Origin: Branchiostoma floridae
Taxonomy: Eukaryota; Chordata; Leptocardii; Amphioxiformes; Branchiostomatidae
Assembly (NCBI RefSeq): GCF_000003815.2
Contig: NC_049986.1
Coordinates: forward strand, 23,748,361 to 23,785,667
DNA length: 37,307 nucleotides
Direction: 5' to 3'
In this document: positions 29,071 through 37,307 of the stretch, piece by piece
Layout: every line of letters starts with the position of its first letter
Numbering within the stretch: the first letter of the stretch is position 1
Notes under the pieces: generated by a model
The model's input: only the letters and a program-made list of their open reading frames with translations
Told to the model about the DNA's origin: nothing
The model's database searches: none
Made by a program: the position numbers and the translations under genes

Positions 29071-32061
29071 GTGCTTCCGAGAGGGGGGGCGGAAGAGAGC
29101 ACCGGTAGGACGGATACCACGGCAACAACTAGGCAACGGCCCCGACTACGACCTGAACAAACGGCAACGGACACACAGGTAGCATGCCGATGCGGTAAAT
29201 TGTGCAAAAACAGTAGGGGTCTCAAGATCCATCAGACGAAAATGGGCTGTCTGAGGCAACACCCAGAGCAACGCTCGAGAATTCTCGGTGAGACGGCGGA
29301 GGTTAGGAGACAGGAAGAAACCCACAGTTCTCAAGACCTTCATGTGAGCGGTGAGCAGCAGACAGCCAATCCAAGCTCTGATCCAGATCCAGCGACGAGC
29401 CAACAAGCTGTTAGGAGAAACGAGGAATTGACAGAAACCGCTGAAAAGGAGAGACCGCACGATAGTCAGGGAGAAGCTGGAGACCAAGAAGTGCTACCGG
29501 AAGGCAATAGGCTTGCAGAACCTAGGAAAAGCCAAGTCAAATGGCCCCCAAGCAATGCAGAGAAAGAATGGCAACAGCTAGACGAAGACCTAGAAGGGAT
29601 ATTAGAAAGCGTGCTGGCAGGAGCAGCAGAAAGGAAGATAGAGGCAATGATGGAAATTGTGTACAGTGTTGGAGTTGAGAGGTTTGGAGAGAAGCCTGTA
29701 GGGAAAAGCAGACGACAAGCTGGGCACCCAAATCGGAGAGAAAGAGAAAGGAAGCAGATAAGGAAAGAGCTAAAAGTGCTAAGAAAGAGATGGCTGAAAG
29801 CAACTGAGATGGAAAAAGAAGCCCTTGAAGTGCTGAGAAAAGAGTTGAGATCAAGACTGTGCACTCTAGGTAGAGCAGAAAGAGCTAGGAGGAAGAGGAA
29901 AGACAGAGAAAGGAGGAGGGCAGAATTCGTGGCAAACCCCTTCAAGTTCACTAAGCAGATGTTGGGTGCAAAAACCAGCGGAAACCTTACGGCCAGTGTG
30001 GAGGAGGTAGAGATTCATCTGAGAGCAACACATGGGGACCAGCACCGTGACAGTCCCATAGAAGACATAGAAGGAATGGAAGAACCAGCTCCAGTGTACC
30101 CGATGGATTGTAGTGAAATAAAGCTGTCTGAGGTAAAGGAGGTCGTACAGAAGGCAAGAGCGGGATCAGCACCCGGCCCTAGCGGAATAACTTACAAAGT
30201 CTACAAGAAGTGCCCCAAATTAGTGAGGAGACTCTGGAAGCTACTTAAGGTACTCTGGCGGAAAGAGAAAATACCCGAATCCTGGAAGAAAGCTGAGGGG
30301 GTGTTTTGCCCCAAACAAGAGAACTCGCTGAAGATCGACCAGTTCAGAACAATCTCCCTGTTATCAGTGGAGTGCAAGATTTATTTTGCGATCTTGGCTA
30401 AGAGACTCTTGCACTTTATGCTGAGGAACAACTATATAGACACATCGGTACAGAAAGGAGGGGTACCAGGGTTTTCTGGCTGCCTCGAGCATACCAGTAT
30501 TCTGACACAACTGATCCAAGAAGCAAAAACAGAGAAGAAAGACCTCTCAGTAGTCTGGTTGGACTTAGAAAATGCATACGGCTCAGTTCCTCACCAATTG
30601 ATCAAGATGGCCCTAAACAAATGTCATGTTCCACAGCAGGCATGTAGAGTGATAAGCCAGTACCTGGACGGTCTACAGATAAGATTCACAGTCAATGGGA
30701 ACACTACAGCTTGGCAGAGCCTACAGAGGGGGATTATAACCGGATGCACAATCTCAGTGATACTCTTCGTAGCAGCGATGAACCTTGTCATGAAGCCAGC
30801 TATGCGTCAGAGTAGAGGCCCAAAAACAAGTTCGGGAGTCAGACAGCCTCCGTTAAAGGCTTTTATGGACGACCTTACAATCACAACTGAGAGTGTGCTG
30901 AGTTCTAGGTGGATGCTCAAGAGTTTGGAGGAGGCCGCAACCTGGGCAAGAATGAAGTTTAAAGCAAGAAAGTGTAGAAGATTGGTACTGAGGAAGGGAA
31001 GATTGACTAATACGATCCAGTTGGAAATTCAAGGAGAAAGAATACCTTCAGTAACCGAACAACCGATAAAAAGCCTTGGTAAGAAGTTTGACAAATCACT
31101 AGGAGACCAGAACAACATAAAGGAATTCAGACAGCAAGTTAACCAAGGGCTGAAGGCAATAGAAGAAAGCAAACTACCAGGGAAATTCAAGGTCTGGTGT
31201 TACCAGTACGGTCTGCTGCCCAGAATAACATGGCCAATGACAATGTATGATATGTCCCTTACCACAGTGGAAGAAGTCGAGAGGAAGATTAGCAGACATC
31301 TCCGGAAGTGGCTGGGGCTCCCATGCTTTACCAGACTAGGCCTATACAGCAGAACGGCGAGACTGCAGTTACCGTTCACCTCAGTAGTGGAAGAGTTTAA
31401 GGTGTGCAAGACAAGGGCCCTGATGACCTTGGAGGGGAGTAAGGATGAAAAGGTCAGTCAGGCAGGCGTGGAACTGAGGTCAGGACGGAAGTGGTCTGTG
31501 GCAAAGGCAGTACAAGAGGCCAAGAGTAGTCTTAGACATCGCGACATAGTGGGAGTGGTGGCCCAAGGCAGACTGGGATTAGGAGCAGGGAAAACTGACC
31601 ACCAGAGCTGGTGCACAGCAGGGCCAAGAGAGAGAAGGGAGATGGTACAGAGAGAAACGAGAAGGAAAGAGGAGGAAGTTAGAAGGGCCCAGGCAGTGAG
31701 TCAAGGTAGTCAGGGTGCATGGACTAGATGGGAAGGAGTTAAAGACAGAAAGGTAATGTGGAAAGAGTTGAATAGATGGGAGCCCCTGAGATTGCAATTC
31801 CTCCTGAAGTCAGTGTACAATCTTCTACCCACTCCAGCAAACAAGAAAATGTGGGGGATGCAAGAAGAGGAGAACTGTGGCCTGTGCGGTAAAAGAGGAT
31901 CATTGAGCCATATTCTGTCAGGATGCCCAGTGGCCTTGAGCCAAGGAAGATACCGATGGAGGCACGACAAGGTGCTGAGGGTATTGGCAGCAGTGCTGAA
32001 GAGGAAAGGACGAGAAACAAGCAACAGGTCAGAAAGGGGCCGCAGTTCATCGGATTCTTGA
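29071..32061 (+). CDS. RLE-type (R2-like) non-LTR retrotransposon polyprotein, frame broken at the 3' end
   Basis: About 996 codons. Order: N-terminal zinc finger CRCGKLCKNSRGLKIHQTK then MGC (residues about 39-60), a basic charged linker, reverse transcriptase (motif A WLDLENAYGSVPH with Asp near 498; motif B GIITGCTISVILF; motif C FMDD near 598-601), and a CCHC knuckle CGLCGKRGSLSHILSGC near 935. Lacking an apurinic endonuclease at the N-terminus and having the nuclease after the knuckle, it belongs to the early-branching R2-like group. Such proteins copy their RNA at a nicked target site. The frame opens at 29032 with no in-frame ATG before the finger; 29071 is a GTG. The ORF then runs out of frame near 32000-32040, so the nuclease is read in another frame. 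Confidence 0.9.
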   Translation: MLPRGGAEESTGRTDTTATTRQRPRLRPEQTATDTQVACRCGKLCKNSRGLKIHQTKMGCLRQHPEQRSRILGETAEVRRQEETHSSQDLHVSGEQQTANPSSDPDPATSQQAVRRNEELTETAEKERPHDSQGEAGDQEVLPEGNRLAEPRKSQVKWPPSNAEKEWQQLDEDLEGILESVLAGAAERKIEAMMEIVYSVGVERFGEKPVGKSRRQAGHPNRRERERKQIRKELKVLRKRWLKATEMEKEALEVLRKELRSRLCTLGRAERARRKRKDRERRRAEFVANPFKFTKQMLGAKTSGNLTASVEEVEIHLRATHGDQHRDSPIEDIEGMEEPAPVYPMDCSEIKLSEVKEVVQKARAGSAPGPSGITYKVYKKCPKLVRRLWKLLKVLWRKEKIPESWKKAEGVFCPKQENSLKIDQFRTISLLSVECKIYFAILAKRLLHFMLRNNYIDTSVQKGGVPGFSGCLEHTSILTQLIQEAKTEKKDLSVVWLDLENAYGSVPHQLIKMALNKCHVPQQACRVISQYLDGLQIRFTVNGNTTAWQSLQRGIITGCTISVILFVAAMNLVMKPAMRQSRGPKTSSGVRQPPLKAFMDDLTITTESVLSSRWMLKSLEEAATWARMKFKARKCRRLVLRKGRLTNTIQLEIQGERIPSVTEQPIKSLGKKFDKSLGDQNNIKEFRQQVNQGLKAIEESKLPGKFKVWCYQYGLLPRITWPMTMYDMSLTTVEEVERKISRHLRKWLGLPCFTRLGLYSRTARLQLPFTSVVEEFKVCKTRALMTLEGSKDEKVSQAGVELRSGRKWSVAKAVQEAKSSLRHRDIVGVVAQGRLGLGAGKTDHQSWCTAGPRERREMVQRETRRKEEEVRRAQAVSQGSQGAWTRWEGVKDRKVMWKELNRWEPLRLQFLLKSVYNLLPTPANKKMWGMQEEENCGLCGKRGSLSHILSGCPVALSQGRYRWRHDKVLRVLAAVLKRKGRETSNRSERGRSSSDS

Positions 32062-32543
32062 GAGAGGGGGAAGTGAGGAAAGGAAAGAAGGAAAGAGGGA
32101 AAGATGTAGGGATACTCAACACAGCAAAAGATTGGGTCTTACAAGTCGACCTAGACAAGAAGCTAATCTTTCCAGAAGAAGTAGTGACAACAAGTCTAAG
32201 ACCGGATGTGATCCTGAAGTCAAGTCAGACAAAGCAAGTAGTCCTTCTGGAACTGACTGTTCCATGGGAAGAGAGGCTAGAGGAAGCCCATGAAAGAAAG
32301 GCCTTGAAGTATCAGGAACTGGTTCAGAATTGCAAAGACCAAGGATGGAAGACACAATGCTTCCCAGTGGAGGTTGGGACCAGAGGCTTTATTGGCCAGT
32401 CAGTATGGAAGACACTAGGAGCAGTTGGTGTAAATGGGAAAAGGAGGAGAGATGCTACCAGAAGACTAACCGAAGAAGCAGAACGCTCATCACGATGGAT
32501 CTGGATCCGAAGCAATGAACGTGATTGGAAAGGTCATGACTAG
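31990..32543 (+). pseudogene. Continuation of the retrotransposon ORF: restriction-like endonuclease domain
   Basis: In the -1 frame relative to the RT ORF, this encodes VRKGPQFIGFLREGEVRKG, then SLRPDVILKSSQTKQVVLL, ELTVPWEERLEEAHERK and KYQELV, ending at TAG 32541-32543. R-P-D...E-L-T-V-P...K-Y is the PD-(D/E)xK nuclease signature found at the C-terminus of R2-like elements. The frame switch from the main ORF lies near 32000-32040. Its start here is approximate. I read this as one lost base, not a separate gene. Confidence 0.85.
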
Positions 32544-32640
32544 GCAGTATTGGCCACACTGCCTGCCCCGCCTCCCTGAGGGGGTCCTGCTAGGGGGCGA
32601 AACCCCCATTGATGGGAGGAAGCAGCTGAAGATGTCATGA
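32544..32640 (+). other. Structured 3' UTR of the retrotransposon
   Basis: Nested hairpins directly after the stop: GGCAGT (32543-32548) with ACTGCC (32558-32563), then CCTCCC (32571-32576) with GGGAGG (32614-32619) enclosing GGGGG-CGAAA-CCCCC (32593-32607). In R2-like elements the 3' UTR RNA is what the reverse transcriptase recognises. The element end is not exact. Confidence 0.6.
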
Positions 32641-32992
32641 CGCAGTACTACTCATCCACTGTTTTCGGTAAGCTAATGAGCTTTCACTAATCTCCAAGCA
32701 GATGTTAGACTCCGGCTGTTTTTCAAAATGCATTTTTACGCGTAGTTATCGGACTTGCTATGTTGTACCATTTATGTCTCGCGGCCTAAAATACACTCAT
32801 GCATGTAAAAACACAAGAAATAAAGCATGAGCACAGGTGCATCCAATATAAGTTTTGAAATGCATGATATGATTCCGCAAATACGCGACAATCCAATCTC
32901 GTTGGGAGGTCTCGCGAGACTGTAATCTGGCCGCGCGCGCGCGTGATTTGACAGTCGGACGGTAACAGCCTTCAGCAGCCCAGCGGCTAACA

Positions 32993-33067
32993 ATGGCTTC
33001 TCCCAGCATCGACTCGATCGAGTCAACTTCAGAGATTCGTTGTGCTTTTATTTGGCAACATCCGCCG
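32993..33067 (+). pseudogene. Candidate first exon of the THAP gene, left-arm copy
   Basis: ATG at 32993, 25 codons beginning MASPSIDSIESTSEIRC, followed by a GTAAAT donor. The same exon exists inverted at 36592-36666 in the right arm. It joins in frame to the THAP exon at 34899. Prediction only from splice signals and phase. Confidence 0.4.
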
Positions 33068-33356
33068 GTAAATCGGCATGCCATGAGCAGATAATATTGT
33101 TGTGAACCTATGGACTCGATATCGTGCTGTAAATTGGCAAATTTCTGGTCATTTTTCACAATTTTTGACGGGCGGTTTATGCTTGCTTGTCGTGAGAAAA
33201 ACGTGCATATAGGCATACTTGTAGTTACTCGGATAAGTTTGGCTCAAGCCGTAAAAATATCCCACAAAAGCTTACAAGTACCATCATTGGATCCTTGTAG
33301 ATCCAAACTCGTAAGACTTTCGGCGATTTTGACCGTAAATTAGTCGATGGCAACAT

Positions 33357-34609
33357 GAGGGTCTGCATGCCTTTTTCCGTTAAGCGTTACGAGCCATTTT
33401 AATTCACCGTTAAGCGTTACCGACCCGCTCTAATTCAACGTTAATCGTTATCGGTATATTCTTCGTGAAGCGTTATTGGTCATTTTAATTCAACGTTAAT
33501 CGTTATTTGTTATCCCGAATTCACCGTTAAGCGTTACCAAGAAATTCTTCGTAAGTCTGGTGACACGAAGTCTAATGCCAGATAGAACCCCTGAGAATGC
33601 AGGAAATGGCGTTTCAAAGTGTCCATATTTCAAAATTTCTCCGAGCCTCCCGGCCTTCGGCTCTGGACAGGGTAAAATATGTTGCGGAAGCGTTGCCCTC
33701 AAAATATTTATCACTCATACAGATTTCAGTGTCAAGCTTAGTTTCGGGCAAAAAGTAATCCTAGAATGCAGAAAATGAGGTTTCTCCCTTGCGACGGCTT
33801 GCGCCTTTGGCACTTACGACGACATTGCGAAAATATGTTAGGGGCGTGGGTTTTCGCACAAAAAAAACAACTTTTCTCTCTAAGAAAATGTTATATCTTA
33901 TTTAGCTTCGTCTTACAGCAAAATCTGTCCTTCAAAAGGCAGTAAATGACGTTTCAGGCGGTCCAGATTTTTTAATTTCCCCGGACTTATATTGCAACGT
34001 CTCCTGCCTTCCGAGCTCGAATCGAAATGTTAAAATATGTCGGGGGCTCTGGGGGTGGAGGCCTAAGCTATAACCATGTGTAATTTGATGAAAATGTCAA
34101 AATCAACCTCAGCTTAGTCGGTTGGCAAAATTTGCCGAAAAATGCAGGAAATAGCATTTAAGAGGGTCTTGATTTTAGTATTTTCCCGGGGGAGCATACC
34201 CCCGGACCCCCCTGGGATGCGTCGCGCCTTCGGCGCTCTATGTGCTGAAACAATAGTTCAATCCCTCCATAAGAAATTTGCTGCCGCCGTCTCTGTGGCG
34301 GGCCGGGAACTCTAGATCTGCCTCCGTCAATTTACAGATGTCATGGACATTGTCCCTGTCATTCCTCCAGGTTCTGGGCATCTTTTGCTTCTCACAATGT
34401 CATTAGTCGGATATTTTCACCCATTGATATAACTACTCTAGCGTTGTATGAATAGGAATGCACGTCAATGTTACTTAATTGTTATGCGTTGTAACTCCTT
34501 CTGAATTTACCGTTAAGCGTTAGCGGGCCTCCTGAATTTACCGTTAAGCGTTAGCGGGCCTCCTGAATTCACCGTTAAGCGTTACCAAGACCCCCCCATG
34601 CAGACCCTC
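33357..34609. mobile_element. Nested 1.25-kb DNA element with 13-bp inverted ends and 6-bp target duplication
   Basis: Ends GAGGGTCTGCATG and CATGCAGACCCTC are perfect inverse repeats. CAACAT flanks both sides (33351-33356, 34610-34615), and the uninterrupted right arm of the host transposon shows the empty site. Subterminal words CCGTTAAGCGTTAC or variants occur six times at 33377-33545 and three times at 34505-34590. The middle has four diverged units of about 170-205 bp starting near 33593, 33763, 33935 and 34140 (AATGCAGGAAATGGC-like). No coding capacity. Confidence 0.82.
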
Positions 34610-34898
34610 CAACATATCGGCCTTTGGGAGTTTACGCGTACGTGAGTTGGGGAGGGGGGCGTGTTTCCGTGTTCGTTTTGATCAAGACGGGGTCACTTTT
34701 CCGACTATGTCTATGATTTCAGTTTTCGCCGGATGAAACTCCACAAAAACGTGAACATATCGATGTAGGGTCCTTCTGGGTAGAAATCTAGCATGGTTTC
34801 GGCGGCTTTGTGGGCAACTTTTTATTGGTTAACTTCATACGTGATGAGTGGGTGTGTCTGCTAATGTATAACGTTTGGCATTTGCTGTTCTTTTTCAG

Positions 34899-34967
34899 AT
34901 CAACGTGTCGCGATCGAAATTTACATCATCAGGGAAATACTGCAAATTATATGGATGCAATAGCCGT
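34899..34967 (+). pseudogene. THAP-finger exon start, left-arm copy (truncated)
   Basis: After acceptor GCTGTTCTTTTTCAG it encodes INVSRSKFTSSGKYCKLYGC then NSR, and diverges from the right-arm copy exactly at the end of the inverted repeat. So this arm holds only the first two finger cysteines. Confidence 0.6.
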
Positions 34968-35184
34968 ATTTCATGTTTTATAAAAGATGTCTTAACATAT
35001 GTTCTTACTCGATCTCGTAGAGCTTTGCAACTCATGCTTTTGAGAAATGATAATTACATGTATATATCATTAGTGTTTTTTCCAAATGATAGACAAGTTC
35101 TCACAGCATTTACAGTATTGACGAAAATAAGCATCCGATAAGTAATACTTTTGGGAAATGGTAATGTTTCATACACATAATCAT

Positions 35185-35670
35185 TCAAATGTACATTGTA
35201 TTAAAATGTGAACTTTCAACATCTCTGACTGTTTTTGTGTGGCATAATTTTTGCAACAAATGAGACATCGTCCTACTCAGACCTAAGACAGGTAAGCCGT
35301 AAGGTGTCCACTTCCCTGTGCTATACATAGTAGTCCACTGTATTCTGCCGATGCAGTGGTCTGGACACTCTGCATCAACAATCAGTCTTTCTTCATACAT
35401 ACCATAGAGTTTCTTACCCCCTTTGGCTCTTTGAGTGAACAGCTCCGGTAGTATGGCTGTTTTGTGAAAGTGGTCAAGCTTTGGGATATTCTTCTTCTGC
35501 CATTCTGAGTCTACTTTAATTCGTTCGCAGAATAAATTATCCCTGCCAAAGAAGACAACGAAGTCCGCCCAATTTAAGTTACAGCAATAGACATTCCCTT
35601 GCACTTGGTGGTGGTACCTGTGTGACGTCTTGAGTGCTGCACTGCTGTCTACCTTTGTTCTTTGGACTGC
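35185..35670 (-). pseudogene. YqaJ-type nuclease C-terminal exon
   Basis: On the minus strand, from an AAAATAG acceptor at 35671, 162 codons including stop read TSHRYHHQVQGNVYCCNL, then NWADFVVFFGRDNLFCERI and IPKLDHFHKTAILPELF. The Q-V-Q-G...W-x-D-F-V-V...L-x-x-F-x-x-x-x-L-P-E-L pattern is the second half of YqaJ-like (lambda exonuclease type) nucleases. The first half, with the acidic metal ligands, is missing, so it cannot be active. It is encoded by the inverted-repeat transposon, and the name does not imply an active phage. Confidence 0.6.
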
Positions 35671-35817
35671 CTATTTTAGCGTGAGTCCTTTCTTTGAATG
35701 GGGACACAATGAATACACGAATGCGTTACTGGAAATACATGCAGTAGATGTACACATTTCCCGTTAAAAAGTATAAAAACGCACATTTCTAATTTCATGT
35801 TCATGGTGAAATTATAC

Positions 35818-36012
35818 CTTCCGAGCTGTCTTTTTACCAGACAATCCCAGTGCTTAAGTTTTTTTTTCATCAAGTACATTTGGGGGGATCTTGAAAAATA
35901 TGATGCATGTTGGCACTTTCTCTTCATTGACACACTTGGACTGACGGCTATTGCATCCATATGATTTGCAGTATTTCCCTGCTGATGTGAATTTCGATCG
36001 CGACGCGTTGAT
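35818..36012 (-). pseudogene. THAP zinc-finger exon, right-arm copy, frameshifted
   Basis: After acceptor CTTTTTCAG (minus strand) it encodes INASRSKFTSAGKYCKSYGC, then FFKIPPNVLDEKK. C-x4-C plus F-F-K-I-P-P and a later K-H-W fit a THAP (C2CH) DNA-binding domain. A run of nine A (plus-strand T run near 35859-35867) shifts the frame; beyond it the other frame reads LKHWDCLVKRQLGR before a GTATAA donor. The closing C-x2-H pair would be in a further exon that is not present. Confidence 0.6.
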
Positions 36013-36591
36013 CTGAAAAAGAACAGCAAATGCCAAACGTTATACATTTGCAGACACACCCACTCATTACATATTACGTTAACCAAAAAAGTCGGCCACA
36101 AAGCCGCTGAAACCATGCTAGATTTCTACCCAGAAGGACCCTACATCGATATGTTCACGTTTTTGTGGAGTTTCATCTGGCGAAAACTGAAATCATAGTC
36201 GGAAAAGTGACTCCGCCTTGATCAAAACGAACGCATATACGCGGAAACACGCCCCCCTCCCCAACTCACGTACGCGTAAACTCCCAAAGTCGATATGTTG
36301 CCATCGACTAATTTACGGTCAAAATCGCCGAAAGTCTTACGAGTTTGGATCTACAAGGATCCAATGATGGTACTTGTACGCTTTTGTGGGATATTTTTAC
36401 GGCTTGAGCCAAACTTATCCGAGTAACTACAAGTAAGGCGACGCGCCTATATGCACGTTTTTCTCACGACAAGCAAGCATAAACCGCCCGTCAAAAATTG
36501 TGAAAAATGACCAGAAATTTGCCAATTTACAGCACGATATCGAGTCCATAGGTTCACAACAATATTATCTGCTCATGGCATGCCGATTTAC

Positions 36592-36666
36592 CGGCGGATG
36601 TTGCCAAATAAAAGCACAACGAATCTCTGAAGTTGACTCGATCGAGTCGATGCTGGGAGAAGCCAT
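36592..36666 (-). pseudogene. Candidate first exon of the THAP gene, right-arm copy
   Basis: ATG at 36666 on the minus strand, 25 codons, then a GTAAAT donor; joins in phase 0 to the exon starting at 36012. It matches the left-arm copy at 32993-33067. A first exon inside the inverted repeat implies that both element ends carry the same promoter, facing inwards. Confidence 0.42.
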
Positions 36667-36885
36667 TGTTAGCCGCTGGGCTGCTGAAGGCTGTTACCGT
36701 CCGACTGTCAAATCACGCGCGCGCGCGGCCAGATTACAGTCTCGCGAGACCTCCCAACGAGATTGGATTGTCGCGTATTAAATGCATTACGAACCAGATC
36801 GTGTACGTTCAATGCGGTAATTACCACGTGACATGGCGATGTGTTCGTGCGGTTTGGGAGAGAAGTTTAAGATGTCACACGTGCG

Positions 36886-36897
36886 TATATATTTAAG
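36886..36897 (+). promoter_or_regulatory. Possible TATA box of a following gene
   Basis: TATATATTTAAG lies about 100 bp before an ATG at 36991 and just after two CACGTG-like sites (near 36825 and 36879). It is outside the transposon. Purely motif based. Confidence 0.25.
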
Positions 36898-36990
36898 TCC
36901 GTATGAGGCGCGCATGGGAGTATTTACCTCCACCAGGCCCCACAGGTCGTTGGAAAAATAATGGAAATTGGACAAAGGTAAACAGGTAAC

Positions 36991-37050
36991 ATGTCAGACG
37001 AGTTAGCTGGGTCGCTAACCATACTTCTCGGTCAGCTGACTCCTCATCTG
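36991..37050 (+). CDS. Candidate first coding exon of an unknown gene
   Basis: ATG followed by 20 codons reading MSDELAGSLTILLGQLTPHL, then a GTATGT donor. It leaves phase 0. I do not recognise the protein. The rest of the gene would be beyond the window end. Support is only a start codon, donor and an upstream TATA-like word. Confidence 0.3.
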
Positions 37051-37307
37051 GTATGTTATCCATCTGTATTTGTCCAATTTGTACTATTTTTCCCGCGACC
37101 CGTGGAGCCTGGTAGAGACTAAGAGCTTCATACGCACCTCAAACGGACTTGGATATATACGCAGGTGTGACCCCACCTTAACAACAACAAGGAGAGGCCG
37201 CGAGACATGAAGAAAAGGTAGAAAAACTAGAAAGCCTAATAAAAACACTGAAATACATTTTAAAACACAACCGGAGCCTAACCTCTGCTTGGACAGTAAT
37301 TTGACTG
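37051..37307. other. Window end, nothing recognised
   Basis: Would be the first intron of the candidate gene if that gene is real. Confidence 0.3.

Larger units (their letters stand above)
32880..36779. mobile_element. DNA transposon with very long (about 830 bp) terminal inverted repeats, THAP/YqaJ relics
   Basis: Left arm 32880-33356 plus 34616-34967 (split by another insertion) is the reverse complement of 35944-36779 with only scattered differences. Outer ends read AATACGCGACAATCCAATCT. The unique centre is only about 980 bp and has parts of a THAP-finger gene and a YqaJ-type nuclease on the minus strand, so this is an internally deleted copy. AAATGCAT occurs at 32858-32865 and 36780-36787, but a 14-bp gap on the left makes it uncertain as a target duplication. 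Confidence 0.85.

Noticed and set aside
32000-32061. Programmed -1 frameshift in the retrotransposon ORF
   Set aside because: The only A/G slippery-like run near 32031 is not in the phase needed for a standard X XXY YYZ heptamer. A lost base is simpler.
32880-36787. TTAA target duplication (Kolobok or piggyBac)
   Set aside because: TTAA is present at the right border only; the left border reads CAAA.

Overview
This is an animal genomic window, most likely from a lancelet (Branchiostoma, cephalochordate). Three things point there: an intron-rich receptor tyrosine kinase gene, mobile-element families of kinds I know from lancelet, cnidarian and fish genomes, and repeat-packed introns. The species is an inference. 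One run of N (1071-1292) shows it is draft assembly sequence.

Layout. Positions 1-6600 are intergenic and repeat-rich: a truncated TA-flanked MITE, a LINE 3' fragment on the minus strand, a short and a long copy of one inverted-repeat element in tandem (1815-4939), and a foldback MITE (5947-6273). Positions 6611-27512 hold one complete plus-strand gene. I could join 22 coding exons with GT/AG borders and matching phases throughout into an open frame of 861 codons including the stop. The product is a receptor tyrosine kinase: signal peptide, CUB domain, a roughly 165-residue module that I cannot name with confidence, an 8-Cys EGF-like domain, an Ig domain, a second 8-Cys EGF-like domain, one membrane span and a full kinase domain. 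Its introns carry a 2-kb 33-bp minisatellite, several MITEs, a 5S-rRNA-derived SINE, a (TCAC)n array, LINE 3' ends, and many copies of a noncoding family with paired termini.

Positions 29032-32640 hold a non-LTR retrotransposon of the restriction-like-endonuclease (R2-like) type. It has an N-terminal zinc finger, reverse transcriptase, CCHC knuckle and PD-(D/E)xK endonuclease, and is broken by one frameshift. Positions 32880-36779 hold a DNA transposon with terminal inverted repeats of about 830 bp. It encodes relics of a THAP-finger protein and a YqaJ-type nuclease, and a second small transposon sits inside its left arm. The last 500 bp may hold the promoter and first exon of another gene.

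The most unusual features are: (1) a minisatellite built from the 3' end of RTK exon 7 plus its 5' splice site, repeated in frame about 60 times; (2) five 22-nt-loop hairpins whose stems change in a compensatory way; (3) an interspersed family whose 5' and 3' ends stay complementary across two subfamilies; (4) the THAP/YqaJ element, whose first exons lie in both inverted arms; (5) the RTK ectodomain itself.
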